DNA of 64,000 bases. Origin: Actinomycetospora corticicola (GTDB lineage Bacteria; Actinomycetota; Actinomycetes; Mycobacteriales; Pseudonocardiaceae). Of this stretch, positions 24,590 through 32,655 are shown in pieces. A model generated the notes under the pieces. That model worked only from the letters and a program-made list of their open reading frames with translations, did not search any database and was not told where the DNA came from. Made by a program: the position numbers and the translations under genes. Each line of letters opens with the position of its first letter. Position 1 is the stretch's first letter. The DNA lies in the NCBI RefSeq assembly GCF_013409505.1, contig NZ_JACCBN010000001.1, positions 2,666,001 through 2,730,000 of the forward strand. Reading direction: 5' to 3'.

Positions 24590-26323
24590 TCAACCCCTGC
24601 CCGGGGACCCGGCCACCCAGGCGGGCAGCACGAACTCCCCGTCCGCGTACGTGGCGGGGCTGACCACCCGCTGCCGCCCGCCCTGGATCTGGTGGACGAG
24701 GTGCGCCTGCGCCAGCGACGGGTCGCCCGCGCCGCCCGTCCACGTCTGCGCGGTCTGGCCGGGGGCGTCGAAGCAGTAGGCGCCGTTCACACCGCGGTGG
24801 ACCGAGCGGCGGAGGTGACCCGCGACGGCGGCGAAGTCACGGAAGTCGGTCGTCGCCCAGGCTCCGGCGACGAGGTGCACCCGGTCATAGGCGATGCCCG
24901 CGTGGGACCGGCCGGGGACGGCACCGAACCGTCGGGCGTACCGGGCCGCGAACGCCCGACCGAGGCGGTCCGGGTAGGTCCCGGTGGTGGTGGCCCACAG
25001 GATGCCGTCGGCGAGCGCCCCGAGCCGCACCCGGAGCTCCGGGACGGACGGCGCGTAGATCCCGTAGAGCAGCCCTGCGCCACCCGCGCCCCGGAACCCC
25101 TCCACGAACGCGACGTGGTCGTCGACGAGGTAACTGCCCATCATCACCGCCGCGGGGTCGTCCGCCGCAGCGCGTGCCCCGGCCGCATGCCAGCCGCCCG
25201 CCGTGGGGGCATCCACGGCCAGCTCCCAGCCGCGGTCGGCGGCGTGCTGCGCGGCCTGCTGCAGGCCCAGGTCGACCAGCTCCCAGGCGGGCTGGCGCAC
25301 CGCGAGCAGGCGGCGGGAGTCCGGCCGCCAGGCGCCGCGGTCACGCAGGCCGCTGAGGTAGTCGACGAAGTGTGGCCCGTAGTGCACGTCGCTCGGGCAG
25401 ACCTGGAAGACGCGCGCGTACCGGCCGGGATCGTCCGCGGCTCGTCGCTCCATCACGCCGGAGGTCGCGGCGTGCAGGTAGGGCACGCCGACCCCCGCCG
25501 CCAGCTCGTGCGCGAGGTCCTGGCAGGCGAGGTAGCCCGACGTCAGGACGTCGACATCCGCGGCGAGCAGCACCTCGAAGCCCCGGTCGATCGTGGCCGC
25601 GTCCTGCGGGTCCACGTCCGCCGCCCGCAGCTCGAGCGGGCGACCGGCCACTCCGCCGACCGCGTTGATCTCCTCGATCGCGAGCCGCGCCCCCTGCTCC
25701 ATCTCCCGGGCGTCGGCGGTGGCCGCGCCGGTGAGCGGGAGCAGCGCTCCCACCCGCAGCGGTCGACGACGTGGCGCCCGCACGGGCGGTCGTCCCGACG
25801 GCGGGCGCTCCGCGGCCGCCAGCGCCCGCCCCAGCCGGAGTTGCTCGAAGCCCCCGGCACCGCCCGGCGGCGGGACCACCACCAGACCCTCGTCGAGCGC
25901 ACGGGCCGCCGCGGCGCCGCGCGAGGCGACGCCGAGTTTGCTCAGGACCCGGTCGACGTGCGTCCCGACCGTCCGCGCCCCGATCGCGAGCCGCTCCGCG
26001 ATCCGCGCGTTGGTCAACCCGGCGACGAGCAGGGTCGTGACCTCGAGCTCGCGGCGGCTGAGGCCGTACGGGAGTGCCTCGAGCGGTTCGACGGCGACCG
26101 TCGCCGACGTCTCGTCCGCCCGCACGTGCACCCGGGTCGGCACCTCGTCGAGCCGGAGCACGCGGAGTTCGCCCACCCCGGCGAGCAACACGCCGGCCGC
26201 GAGCCGACGGAGCACCGGGGGGACGTCGTCGGCCACGCCGTCCTCGACCACCGCGACCGCGGCTCGGACGTCGACCCGCAGCGTCGCACGGCCGGGTACT
26301 CCCGACGACGTGGTCAGGTCCAT
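24590..26323 (-). CDS. LuxR-type HTH fused to a periplasmic-binding-protein-fold ligand sensor
   Basis: A 577-residue fusion. Residues 1-80 are unassigned. Residues 87-145 are a complete LuxR/GerE HTH (YGLSRRELEVTTLLVAGLTN, ARIAERLAIGARTVGTHVDR). Residues 188-565 are a type 1 ligand-binding domain of the Leu/Ile/Val or AmiC type (LRVGALLPLTGAATADAREM, AIEEINAVGGVAGRPLELRA, GVGVPYLHAATSG, RSHAGIAYDRVHLVAGAWAT). No signal peptide or membrane segment, so it is a soluble one-component regulator. Divergent RutA-like and S45 amidase genes are the obvious targets. Related fusions (FmdD-like) occur beside amidase genes. Confidence 0.83.
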   Translation of the reverse strand: MDLTTSSGVPGRATLRVDVRAAVAVVEDGVADDVPPVLRRLAAGVLLAGVGELRVLRLDEVPTRVHVRADETSATVAVEPLEALPYGLSRRELEVTTLLVAGLTNARIAERLAIGARTVGTHVDRVLSKLGVASRGAAAARALDEGLVVVPPPGGAGGFEQLRLGRALAAAERPPSGRPPVRAPRRRPLRVGALLPLTGAATADAREMEQGARLAIEEINAVGGVAGRPLELRAADVDPQDAATIDRGFEVLLAADVDVLTSGYLACQDLAHELAAGVGVPYLHAATSGVMERRAADDPGRYARVFQVCPSDVHYGPHFVDYLSGLRDRGAWRPDSRRLLAVRQPAWELVDLGLQQAAQHAADRGWELAVDAPTAGGWHAAGARAAADDPAAVMMGSYLVDDHVAFVEGFRGAGGAGLLYGIYAPSVPELRVRLGALADGILWATTTGTYPDRLGRAFAARYARRFGAVPGRSHAGIAYDRVHLVAGAWATTDFRDFAAVAGHLRRSVHRGVNGAYCFDAPGQTAQTWTGGAGDPSLAQAHLVHQIQGGRQRVVSPATYADGEFVLPAWVAGSPGRG

Positions 26324-26520
26324 GGCCGTCCGTCTCCCGCCGCGCCGACCCCCGACGACCGCTCTCCCCGGCGGACTGTAACCCCGCACCACCGGGAGCA
26401 GTGGCGACGTGACGAGATGGCCCCACGGCCGAAACACGGGGTCCGTCGTTCTACGGATTCGCGACGACGGGCGCGGACCTAGCGTCCTGCCACCGGATTC
26501 CCGACATCGTGGAGGCAGGC
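26324..26520. promoter_or_regulatory. Divergent promoter region, LuxR-PBP regulator / RutA-like gene
   Basis: 197 bp between divergent starts, where the LuxR-PBP regulator should bind. GGACCTAGCGTCC (26476-26488) lies about 35 bp before the GTG and is a candidate -10/start area. I see no long perfect palindrome. Confidence 0.35.
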
Positions 26521-27573
26521 GTGCGCCTCGGCATCTTCGCTCCGACCCTCAGTGGCGGCTGGGTGATCTCGACCGCGGCCCCGTGGTGGAAGCCCGACTG
26601 GTTCCTCATGCAGGAGACCGCCCTCAAGGCGGAGAACTACGGCTTCGACTTCCTGCTCGCCCCGAACAAGTACAAGGGCATGGACGGAGAGATCCACTTC
26701 TGGAACTACGCGCTGGACTCCTTCACGACGATGGCCGCCCTCGCGGCCGTCACGCGGAAGGTCATGCTGATCCCGTCGATCTCACTGCTCTCGGTGCCGC
26801 CCGTCTACGCGGCCAAGCAGTGCAAGACGATCTCCGACATCGCCGGGCCCGGCCGCTTCGGCGTCAACATCATCACCGGCTGGGAGAAGCCGGAGTGGGA
26901 GTCGATGGGTCTGTGGCCCGGTGACGAGTACTTCGGCTACCGCTACGACTACGCCGCGGAGTACATGACGGTGATGCGGGAGCTCTGGGAGACCGGGCAG
27001 ACCGACTTCGACGGCCAGTTCTTCCACATGAAGGACGCGCGGCTCGAGCCGTGGTTCGACAACGGGGTGATGCCCAAGGTGATCTGCGCGGGCCAGTCCG
27101 ACCGGGGCATGGCGTTCACCGCCGAGCACGCCGACTACCAGTTCATGGGCGGCAAGCTCGACATCGGCGAGCTGACCGAGCAGATGGGACGCGTCCGCGC
27201 CGCCTCGGACCGGGCCGGCCGCCCGATGGAGGCGTTCCCGCTCTACCAGTGCGTGGTGCGCGACAGCCTCGCCGAGTGCGACGACGTGATCGGGCAGTGG
27301 CGGGAGAACCAGGAGCTCGAGGTCGTGAAGACGATGACCGGGCACGCGTCCATGGACTCCGAGGCCGACCAGAACTCCCTGCACGCGACCCTGCTCGGCA
27401 ACGACAACTTCATGCTCTGGGAGATCATCAAGGGCGACCCGAAGAGCGTGGCCGAGCAGCTGCGCGCCATCGACGACGTCGAGGGCGTCAGCGGCGTGAT
27501 GTTCACCTTCCAGGACTACCTGACCGACATCGACCGCTTCGGCACGCAGGTCATGCCGCTGCTCGCCGACTGA
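26521..27573 (+). CDS. RutA-type flavin-dependent monooxygenase (LLM class)
   Basis: A 350-residue luciferase-like flavoenzyme with strong RutA character: LGIFAPTLSGGWVISTAAPW, ALKAENYGFDFLLAPNKYKG, AGPGRFGVNIITGWEKPEWE, GLWPGDEYFGYRYDYAAEYM, VICAGQSDRGMAFTAEHADY. RutA opens the uracil ring at the amide using FMNH2 and O2. The other rut genes are absent, so the substrate here may be another cyclic amide. GTG 26521 follows GGAGG by 5 nt. An S45 amidase begins 31 bp after its stop. Confidence 0.88.
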   Translation: MRLGIFAPTLSGGWVISTAAPWWKPDWFLMQETALKAENYGFDFLLAPNKYKGMDGEIHFWNYALDSFTTMAALAAVTRKVMLIPSISLLSVPPVYAAKQCKTISDIAGPGRFGVNIITGWEKPEWESMGLWPGDEYFGYRYDYAAEYMTVMRELWETGQTDFDGQFFHMKDARLEPWFDNGVMPKVICAGQSDRGMAFTAEHADYQFMGGKLDIGELTEQMGRVRAASDRAGRPMEAFPLYQCVVRDSLAECDDVIGQWRENQELEVVKTMTGHASMDSEADQNSLHATLLGNDNFMLWEIIKGDPKSVAEQLRAIDDVEGVSGVMFTFQDYLTDIDRFGTQVMPLLAD

Positions 27574-27604
27574 GTTCGAGCCGACCGCATCCCGAGGAGG
27601 GTCG

Positions 27605-29878
27605 ATGCCCGCGCTGCCGAGCACCGCGTTCGCGGTCGAGGGCCTCGACGACGAGGTCGAGGTGCTCGTCGACCGGTGGGGCGTGCCGCACGTCTACGCC
27701 GGCTCGCGGCACGACGCCTTCCTCGCCCAGGGCTTCCAGGCGGCGCGGGACCGGCTCTTCCAGATCGACCTGTGGCGACGGCGGGGCCTCGGTCGCCTCG
27801 CCGAGGCGCTCGGCCCCCGCTACCTCGCGCAGGACCGGGCGCGTCGGTTGCTCCTCTACCGCGGCGACATGGACGCCGAGTGGGCCGCGTACCCGGCGGG
27901 GGCCCGCGACGTCGTCACGGCCTTCGTCGACGGCGTGAACGCCTACGTCCGGTGGACGCTGGAGGCGGCGGACGAGCGCCTGCCCCCGGAGTTCGCGGCC
28001 CTCGGCCACCTCCCGGCCGTGTGGCACCCCGACGACGTCGTCCGCATCCGCACGCACGGGCTGTTCTACAACGCCGAGCAGGAGCTGGCCCGGGCGCTGA
28101 CGGTGCGCGATCTCGGGCCCGCCGCCGAGGAGCTGCGGGCGGTCCGGGAGCCCGCCGGGCCGCTCGTCGTGCCCGACCCCGCCGTCCTGGAGGGCCTGGG
28201 CGAGGAGGTCCTCGACGTCTACCGGCTGGCGTTCTCGCCGGTCGATCTCGCGGGGGCGGCCGCCCCCGGATCCGGGAGCAACAACTGGGTGGCCTCCGCG
28301 AGCCGGTCCGGGACGGGGCGGCCCGTGCTGGCGAACGACCCGCACCGCGCGATCACGGTCCCCTCGCTGCGCTACCTCGCCCACCTCGAAGCCCCCGGCC
28401 TCAGTGTCATCGGCGCCGGGGAGCCGAACCTCCCGGGCATCTCGATCGGCCACAACGGCCGGGTCGCGTTCGGCCTGACGATCTGGCCGATCGACCACGA
28501 GGACCTGTACGTCCTCGAGCTGCACCCCACCGACGACGGGCGCTACGCCCACGACGGCGGGTGGGAGGACCTCGTCGTCGTCGACGAGCGGACCGCGGTC
28601 GCCGGAGGGGACGACGCCGGGCTGCGGCTCACGTTCTCCCGCCACGGCCCGGTCGTGCACGTCGACACCGGGGCGCGGGTCGCCGTCGCGCTCCGCGCCA
28701 CCTGGCTGGAGCCCGGGATGGCGCCCTATCTCGGGAGTCTCGGCTACCAGGACGCCGCCGACACCGAGGACTTCCGGGCGGCGCTCGGCCGCTGGGGAGC
28801 ACCCGGCGTCAACCAGGTGTTCGCCGACGTCGGCGGCGCGATCGGGATGCAGACCTGCGGCCGCGTCCCCCGCCGGGCCGGATGGGACGGCGCCCTGCCC
28901 GTCCCCGGGGACGGCCGGTTCACCGAGGACGGCGTGGTGCCGTTCGAGGAGCTCCCCGGCGAGCGGGACCCGTCGTCGGGATGGTGCACCACGTCGAACC
29001 AGTGGAACGTGCCCGCGGACGCGGGCTTCGTCGCGACCACCGACTGGTACTCCCGTGCCCGGCACGAACGACTGTCGGCCTGGCTGGGCAGCGACGCGAC
29101 CGTCGATGTCGACACGAGCCTGCGGATGCAGTCCGACGCGACGAACCTCCACGCCCGGACGATCCTCGACCGGCTCGCGTCCGTCGTGGTCGCGGAGGAC
29201 GTCGGCGCGCTGTGGGCCGAACTGCAGGCGTGGGACGGCGTCGAGGACGCCGGGTCCCGGGCGGCGCTCGTCGTCCAGGTGTGGCTGCGACGGCACTGGC
29301 GGCCCTGGCTGGTCGAGCGGTGTCTCGACCGGCTCGGGGCGCCGGCCGACCCGGTCGCGCGTGCCCGTCTCGTCCGCGAGGACGCGCTGTTCTCCGACCT
29401 CCGGCCGGACCTGCGGATGCTCGACGTCGTCAGCGACGCCGAGACCCTGGCCGTGGGGCTCGGCGCGACGCTCCGCGCGGCCGTCGCGGAGATCGCGGAA
29501 CGGCTCGGTCCGGACCGGGCGGGCTGGACGTGGGGTTCCCTGCACCGCACCGAGCTCCGACACGCCGCACCCGGCGGCCGCTCGCTCCCGCCGCGGGCCC
29601 GGCCGGGCAGTGGCGACACGGTCGGGCTGTCCGGCCACGACGGGACGTTCAACGCGGTGATGGGTTCCAGCTTCCGGATGGTGCTCGACGTCGGCGCGTG
29701 GGACGCCGGCCGGGTGATCAACTCGCCCGGCCAGTCCGGTGACCCCCGCTCCGAGCACTACGACGACCTGCTCGACCTCTGGGCCGACGACGGGTCCTTC
29801 CCGCTGCTCTACACCCGCGCCGCGGTCGAGGCGGCGGCGACGGGACGCGTCGTCCTGCGCCCCGCCGACCAACCGTGA
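27605..29878 (+). CDS. Penicillin-acylase-family amidase (S45 Ntn-hydrolase), no signal peptide
   Basis: A 757-residue Ntn-hydrolase precursor. Residues 1-223 are the alpha chain (VEVLVDRWGVPHVYAG, QGFQAARDRLFQIDLWRRRG). The autoproteolytic site is G224/S225 in PGSGSNNWVASASRSGTGRP, whose Ser225 becomes the N-terminal nucleophile. The beta-chain Asn region is TTSNQWNVP, with late SLHRTELRHAAPGG and MGSSFRMVLDVG. Most secreted relatives have signal peptides; this starts MPALPSTAFAVEGLDDEVEV and should be cytosolic. Paired with RutA-like monooxygenase, it probably cleaves an acyl-amide or N-acyl product. Confidence 0.87.
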   Translation: MPALPSTAFAVEGLDDEVEVLVDRWGVPHVYAGSRHDAFLAQGFQAARDRLFQIDLWRRRGLGRLAEALGPRYLAQDRARRLLLYRGDMDAEWAAYPAGARDVVTAFVDGVNAYVRWTLEAADERLPPEFAALGHLPAVWHPDDVVRIRTHGLFYNAEQELARALTVRDLGPAAEELRAVREPAGPLVVPDPAVLEGLGEEVLDVYRLAFSPVDLAGAAAPGSGSNNWVASASRSGTGRPVLANDPHRAITVPSLRYLAHLEAPGLSVIGAGEPNLPGISIGHNGRVAFGLTIWPIDHEDLYVLELHPTDDGRYAHDGGWEDLVVVDERTAVAGGDDAGLRLTFSRHGPVVHVDTGARVAVALRATWLEPGMAPYLGSLGYQDAADTEDFRAALGRWGAPGVNQVFADVGGAIGMQTCGRVPRRAGWDGALPVPGDGRFTEDGVVPFEELPGERDPSSGWCTTSNQWNVPADAGFVATTDWYSRARHERLSAWLGSDATVDVDTSLRMQSDATNLHARTILDRLASVVVAEDVGALWAELQAWDGVEDAGSRAALVVQVWLRRHWRPWLVERCLDRLGAPADPVARARLVREDALFSDLRPDLRMLDVVSDAETLAVGLGATLRAAVAEIAERLGPDRAGWTWGSLHRTELRHAAPGGRSLPPRARPGSGDTVGLSGHDGTFNAVMGSSFRMVLDVGAWDAGRVINSPGQSGDPRSEHYDDLLDLWADDGSFPLLYTRAAVEAAATGRVVLRPADQP

Positions 29879-29885
29879 GCGACCT

Positions 29886-30584
29886 TCACACCTCGAGTCC
29901 CGCCGGGGAACCGGCGAGCGCCTGCTTGAGCCCCCGGCTCGGAGCGTCGGCCAGGACCTCCTCCGCACCCGCCTCGACGCCGTCCACGATCTGAGCCGCG
30001 ACCGACGACGCGGTGATCTTCGGGACGTCGAGGTGGGCGACCATGTCGGTGTCCATGAAGCCGAGGTGGACACCGACCACGTGCGTGCCCTGCTCGCGCA
30101 GCTCCACCCGCACGCCGTTGGTGAACGACCACGCCGCGGCCTTGGTCGCCGCGTAGGAGCCGGCCCACGGGGCGGCCGCCCACGACAGCGCCGAGAGCAC
30201 GGTCACCACCGTGCCCCCGCCACGTCGGGCGAGCACCGGGGCGAAGGCCCGCACCATCGCGACCGGCCCCCAGTAGTTGGTCTCCATCTCGGCGCGGGCG
30301 TGCTCCGGGTCGCCGGTCAGCAGCGACCCCGCGCCGCTGAGCCCGGCGTTGTTGATCAGCAGGTCGACGTCGCCGGCTCGGGCTGCGGCGTCCCGGATCG
30401 TCGCGAGATCGGTGACGTCCAGCCGCAGCGGCACGACCCGGGGATCGGCGTGGACCACCGACCGCGGGTCGCGCGCCGCGGCGTACACCGTCCCCGCCCC
30501 GCGGGCGAGCAGTTCCTCGACCAGCGCGGCGCCCAGCCCGCGGTTGGCTCCGGTGACCAGCGCGTTCGCTCCCGAGAGGTTCAT
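29886..30584 (-). CDS. Short-chain dehydrogenase/reductase
   Basis: A 232-residue classical SDR. Cofactor motif GANRGLGAALVEELL, VDLLINNAGLSG, and the active site Ser (TVLSALSWAAAP) and Tyr-x3-Lys (GSYAATKAAA). AARDP after strand 2 suggests NADP(H). Its ATG overlaps the thiolase stop by 4 bp (ATGA), so the two are co-translated. It may act on the 3-hydroxy or keto intermediate of the same pathway, though substrate is unproven. Confidence 0.86.
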   Translation of the reverse strand: MNLSGANALVTGANRGLGAALVEELLARGAGTVYAAARDPRSVVHADPRVVPLRLDVTDLATIRDAAARAGDVDLLINNAGLSGAGSLLTGDPEHARAEMETNYWGPVAMVRAFAPVLARRGGGTVVTVLSALSWAAAPWAGSYAATKAAAWSFTNGVRVELREQGTHVVGVHLGFMDTDMVAHLDVPKITASSVAAQIVDGVEAGAEEVLADAPSRGLKQALAGSPAGLEV

Positions 30585-31792
30585 CGTCCGAGCCGCTCGA
30601 CGATCGTGGCGTTCGCGGTGCCGCCGGCCTCGCACATCGTCTGGAGGCCGTAGCGCCCACCGGTCTGCTCGAGCACGCCGAGCAGCGTCGTCGCGATCCG
30701 CGCCCCGCTGGCACCGAGCGGATGACCGATCGAGATCGCCCCGCCGTTGACGTTGACCCGCGTCGGGTCGGCCCCGGTCTCGGCCAGCCAGGCCAGGACC
30801 ACCGAGGCGAACGCCTCGTTGACCTCGAACGCGTCGATGTCGCCGAGGGAGAGCCCGGACCGGGCGAGGACCTTCGCGGTGGCCGGGATGATGCCGGTGA
30901 GCATGTAGACGGGGTCGTCGCCGGTCACCGTGGCCGTGTGGACCCGGGCGCGGGGCGTCCAGCCGTGGGCCGCCGCGATCTCGGAGGTCGTCACCAGCAG
31001 CGCGGCGGCACCGTCGTTGTAGGGGCTCGCGTTGCCGGCGGTGACCGTCCAGTCGATGTCCCCGAAGCGCTCGGCCCAGCGCGGGTCCGCGAACGGCGTG
31101 CGCAGGCCGGCGAGCGCCTCGGCGGTGGTGCCCGGCCGGATCGTCTCGTCGGTCTCCAGCTGGCCGACGGAGCCGTCGGGGCGGGTGGTCTTGAGCGGGG
31201 CGACCTCACGGGCGAAGCGCCCGTCGGCCCACGCGGCGGCGGCCCGCTGGTGACTGGTCAGGGCGAACTCGTCGAGCCGGGTCCGCGAGAAACCCCAGCG
31301 CCGCGCGATCAGCTCGGCGCTCACGCCCTGCGGGATCAGCCCCGGCACGTACCGCCCCGCGACCGACGGGCCCGCCACGTCCTGGGCGATGCCGTCGACC
31401 CGCGTCTGACTGCCGATCGGGATGCGCGACATCGACTCGACACCCGATGCGATCGCGATGTCGTAGGCGCCCGCCACCACGCCCTGGGCCGCGAACGACA
31501 GCGCCTGCTGGCTCGACCCGCACTGCCGGTCCACCGTGGTACCCGGCACCGACTCCGGGAAGCCCGCCGCCAGGGCGGCGAAGCGGGTCGTGTTGCCGCT
31601 CTGCTCGCCGACCTGACCGACCGCACCCCCGATGACGTCGTCGATCTCGGCGGGGTCGAGCTCCACGCGGTCGACCAGCGTCCGCAGCACGTGCGCGTGC
31701 AGCTCGACGGGATGCACCCCGGCGTAGGCCCCGTCGGCCTTGCCCTTCGCCACCGGCGTCCGGACCGCCTCGACGATCACCGCGTCTCTCAT
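30581..31792 (-). CDS. Acetyl-CoA acetyltransferase (thiolase)
   Basis: A 403-residue thiolase. Acyl-enzyme Cys91 in TTVDRQCGSSQQALSF, His in SIGHPLGASGARIA, and the second Cys in MCEAGGTANATIVERL. VIVEAVRTPVAKGKADGAYA opens the family domain. It cleaves or condenses 3-ketoacyl-CoA. GGAGGAGAGACC precedes ATG 31792. A tandem palindrome sits 20 bp upstream, implying TetR-type control of the thiolase-SDR operon. Confidence 0.92.
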   Translation of the reverse strand: MRDAVIVEAVRTPVAKGKADGAYAGVHPVELHAHVLRTLVDRVELDPAEIDDVIGGAVGQVGEQSGNTTRFAALAAGFPESVPGTTVDRQCGSSQQALSFAAQGVVAGAYDIAIASGVESMSRIPIGSQTRVDGIAQDVAGPSVAGRYVPGLIPQGVSAELIARRWGFSRTRLDEFALTSHQRAAAAWADGRFAREVAPLKTTRPDGSVGQLETDETIRPGTTAEALAGLRTPFADPRWAERFGDIDWTVTAGNASPYNDGAAALLVTTSEIAAAHGWTPRARVHTATVTGDDPVYMLTGIIPATAKVLARSGLSLGDIDAFEVNEAFASVVLAWLAETGADPTRVNVNGGAISIGHPLGASGARIATTLLGVLEQTGGRYGLQTMCEAGGTANATIVERLGR

Positions 31793-31811
31793 GGTCTCTC
31801 CTCCACGTTGC

Positions 31812-31840
31812 GGACCGATCGGTCCCGGACCGATCGGTCC
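31812..31840. promoter_or_regulatory. Tandem operator GGACCGATCGGTCC x2
   Basis: Two identical perfect 14-bp palindromes at 31812-31825 and 31827-31840, centre-to-centre 15 bp. They lie 20 bp before the thiolase start codon, the expected position for TetR-type co-operative repression. The nearest TetR gene is 31995-32579; a distant regulator is also possible. Confidence 0.7.
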
Positions 31841-31994
31841 GCCATGGTGCGCTCGTCCCGCGAGGAGGTCAACGTCGGCCGGAGTGCTCCGACACACACT
31901 CGTCCGCTGCCTCCGGGGTGCCCGTCCGGACAGACGCCAGCGAGGTTCACCTACGTCGCATCAGCGACACCGCCCCGAGGAGAGCGACCCGACG

Positions 31995-32579
31995 TCACGG
32001 TCGCCGCGCGAGGAACCCCTCCGCGAGCCACCGGGCCTGGACCGCCGCGAGGTCCGGTCCGGTCGGCTGCGTGGCGTGGCTGATGACCAGCCGGACGAGC
32101 GCGTCGGCCAGCCGCGGGAGGTCCGGGTCCGGGCCGTGCACGGCGGCGAGCTCCGCCCCGAGGACGCCGACGCCGCGCTCGAGCACCACCTCGGGACGCG
32201 CGGTGACCACCGGGAGCAGGCTCTCCCCGCCGTCGGCGGTCAGGATCGCCTTGAGCAGGTCGTTCGACGAGCCGAAGTCCAGCGCGGCCCCGACACCCGC
32301 GATCGCCCCCGTGACGAGGTCACCCGGGTGCGCCCGCAGCTCGCGGCACACGACGTCGAGGAACGCGTCGGTCTCGCGCGCGACCAGGGCGTCGCCCAGC
32401 GCCCGCTTGGTGCCGATCGCGTTGTAGAGGTGCTGGCGGCTGATCCCGGCCCGCCCCGCCACCGCTCCCATCGTCAGCGCCGACCAGCCCTGCGCCGTGG
32501 TGAGCTCCCGGGCCGCGTCGAGCAGCCGGGCGAGCAGCTCGGCCCGCGTGTCCTCGCGGAACGAGCCACCCGTCGTCAT
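31995..32579 (-). CDS. TetR-family regulator beside the desaturase fusion
   Basis: A 194-residue TetR protein: LDAARELTTAQGWSALTMGA, VAGRAGISRQHLYNAIGTKR recognition helix, then a C-terminal domain (DAFLDVVCRELRAHPGDLVT, ADALVRLVISHATQPTGPDL) similar in style to AlkX-type regulators of alkane hydroxylation genes. It diverges from the desaturase-reductase fusion. A 27-bp inverted repeat overlies the latter's -35 element. Confidence 0.85.
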   Translation of the reverse strand: MTTGGSFREDTRAELLARLLDAARELTTAQGWSALTMGAVAGRAGISRQHLYNAIGTKRALGDALVARETDAFLDVVCRELRAHPGDLVTGAIAGVGAALDFGSSNDLLKAILTADGGESLLPVVTARPEVVLERGVGVLGAELAAVHGPDPDLPRLADALVRLVISHATQPTGPDLAAVQARWLAEGFLARRP

Positions 32580-32617
32580 GAACCCGACCTTACAGAACCG
32601 GTCGAGGCGACAACGCC

Positions 32618-32644
32618 GTTGACAACGGGCAGGCAGATGTCAAC
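32618..32644. promoter_or_regulatory. Inverted repeat GTTGACA-N13-TGTCAAC over the fusion gene promoter
   Basis: Perfect 7-bp arms separated by 13 nt. The left arm contains the TTGACA -35 (32619-32624), and AACGAT (32642-32647) sits 17 nt on. The arrangement suits repression of the downstream fusion gene. Confidence 0.6.
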
Positions 32645-32655
32645 GATCGGACGGC

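Noticed and set aside
26521-27573. Alkanesulfonate or dimethylsulfone monooxygenase
   Set aside because: The motifs ITGWEKPEWE, WPGDEYFGYRYDY and VICAGQSDRGMAF fit RutA most closely, and no sulfonate transport genes are nearby.
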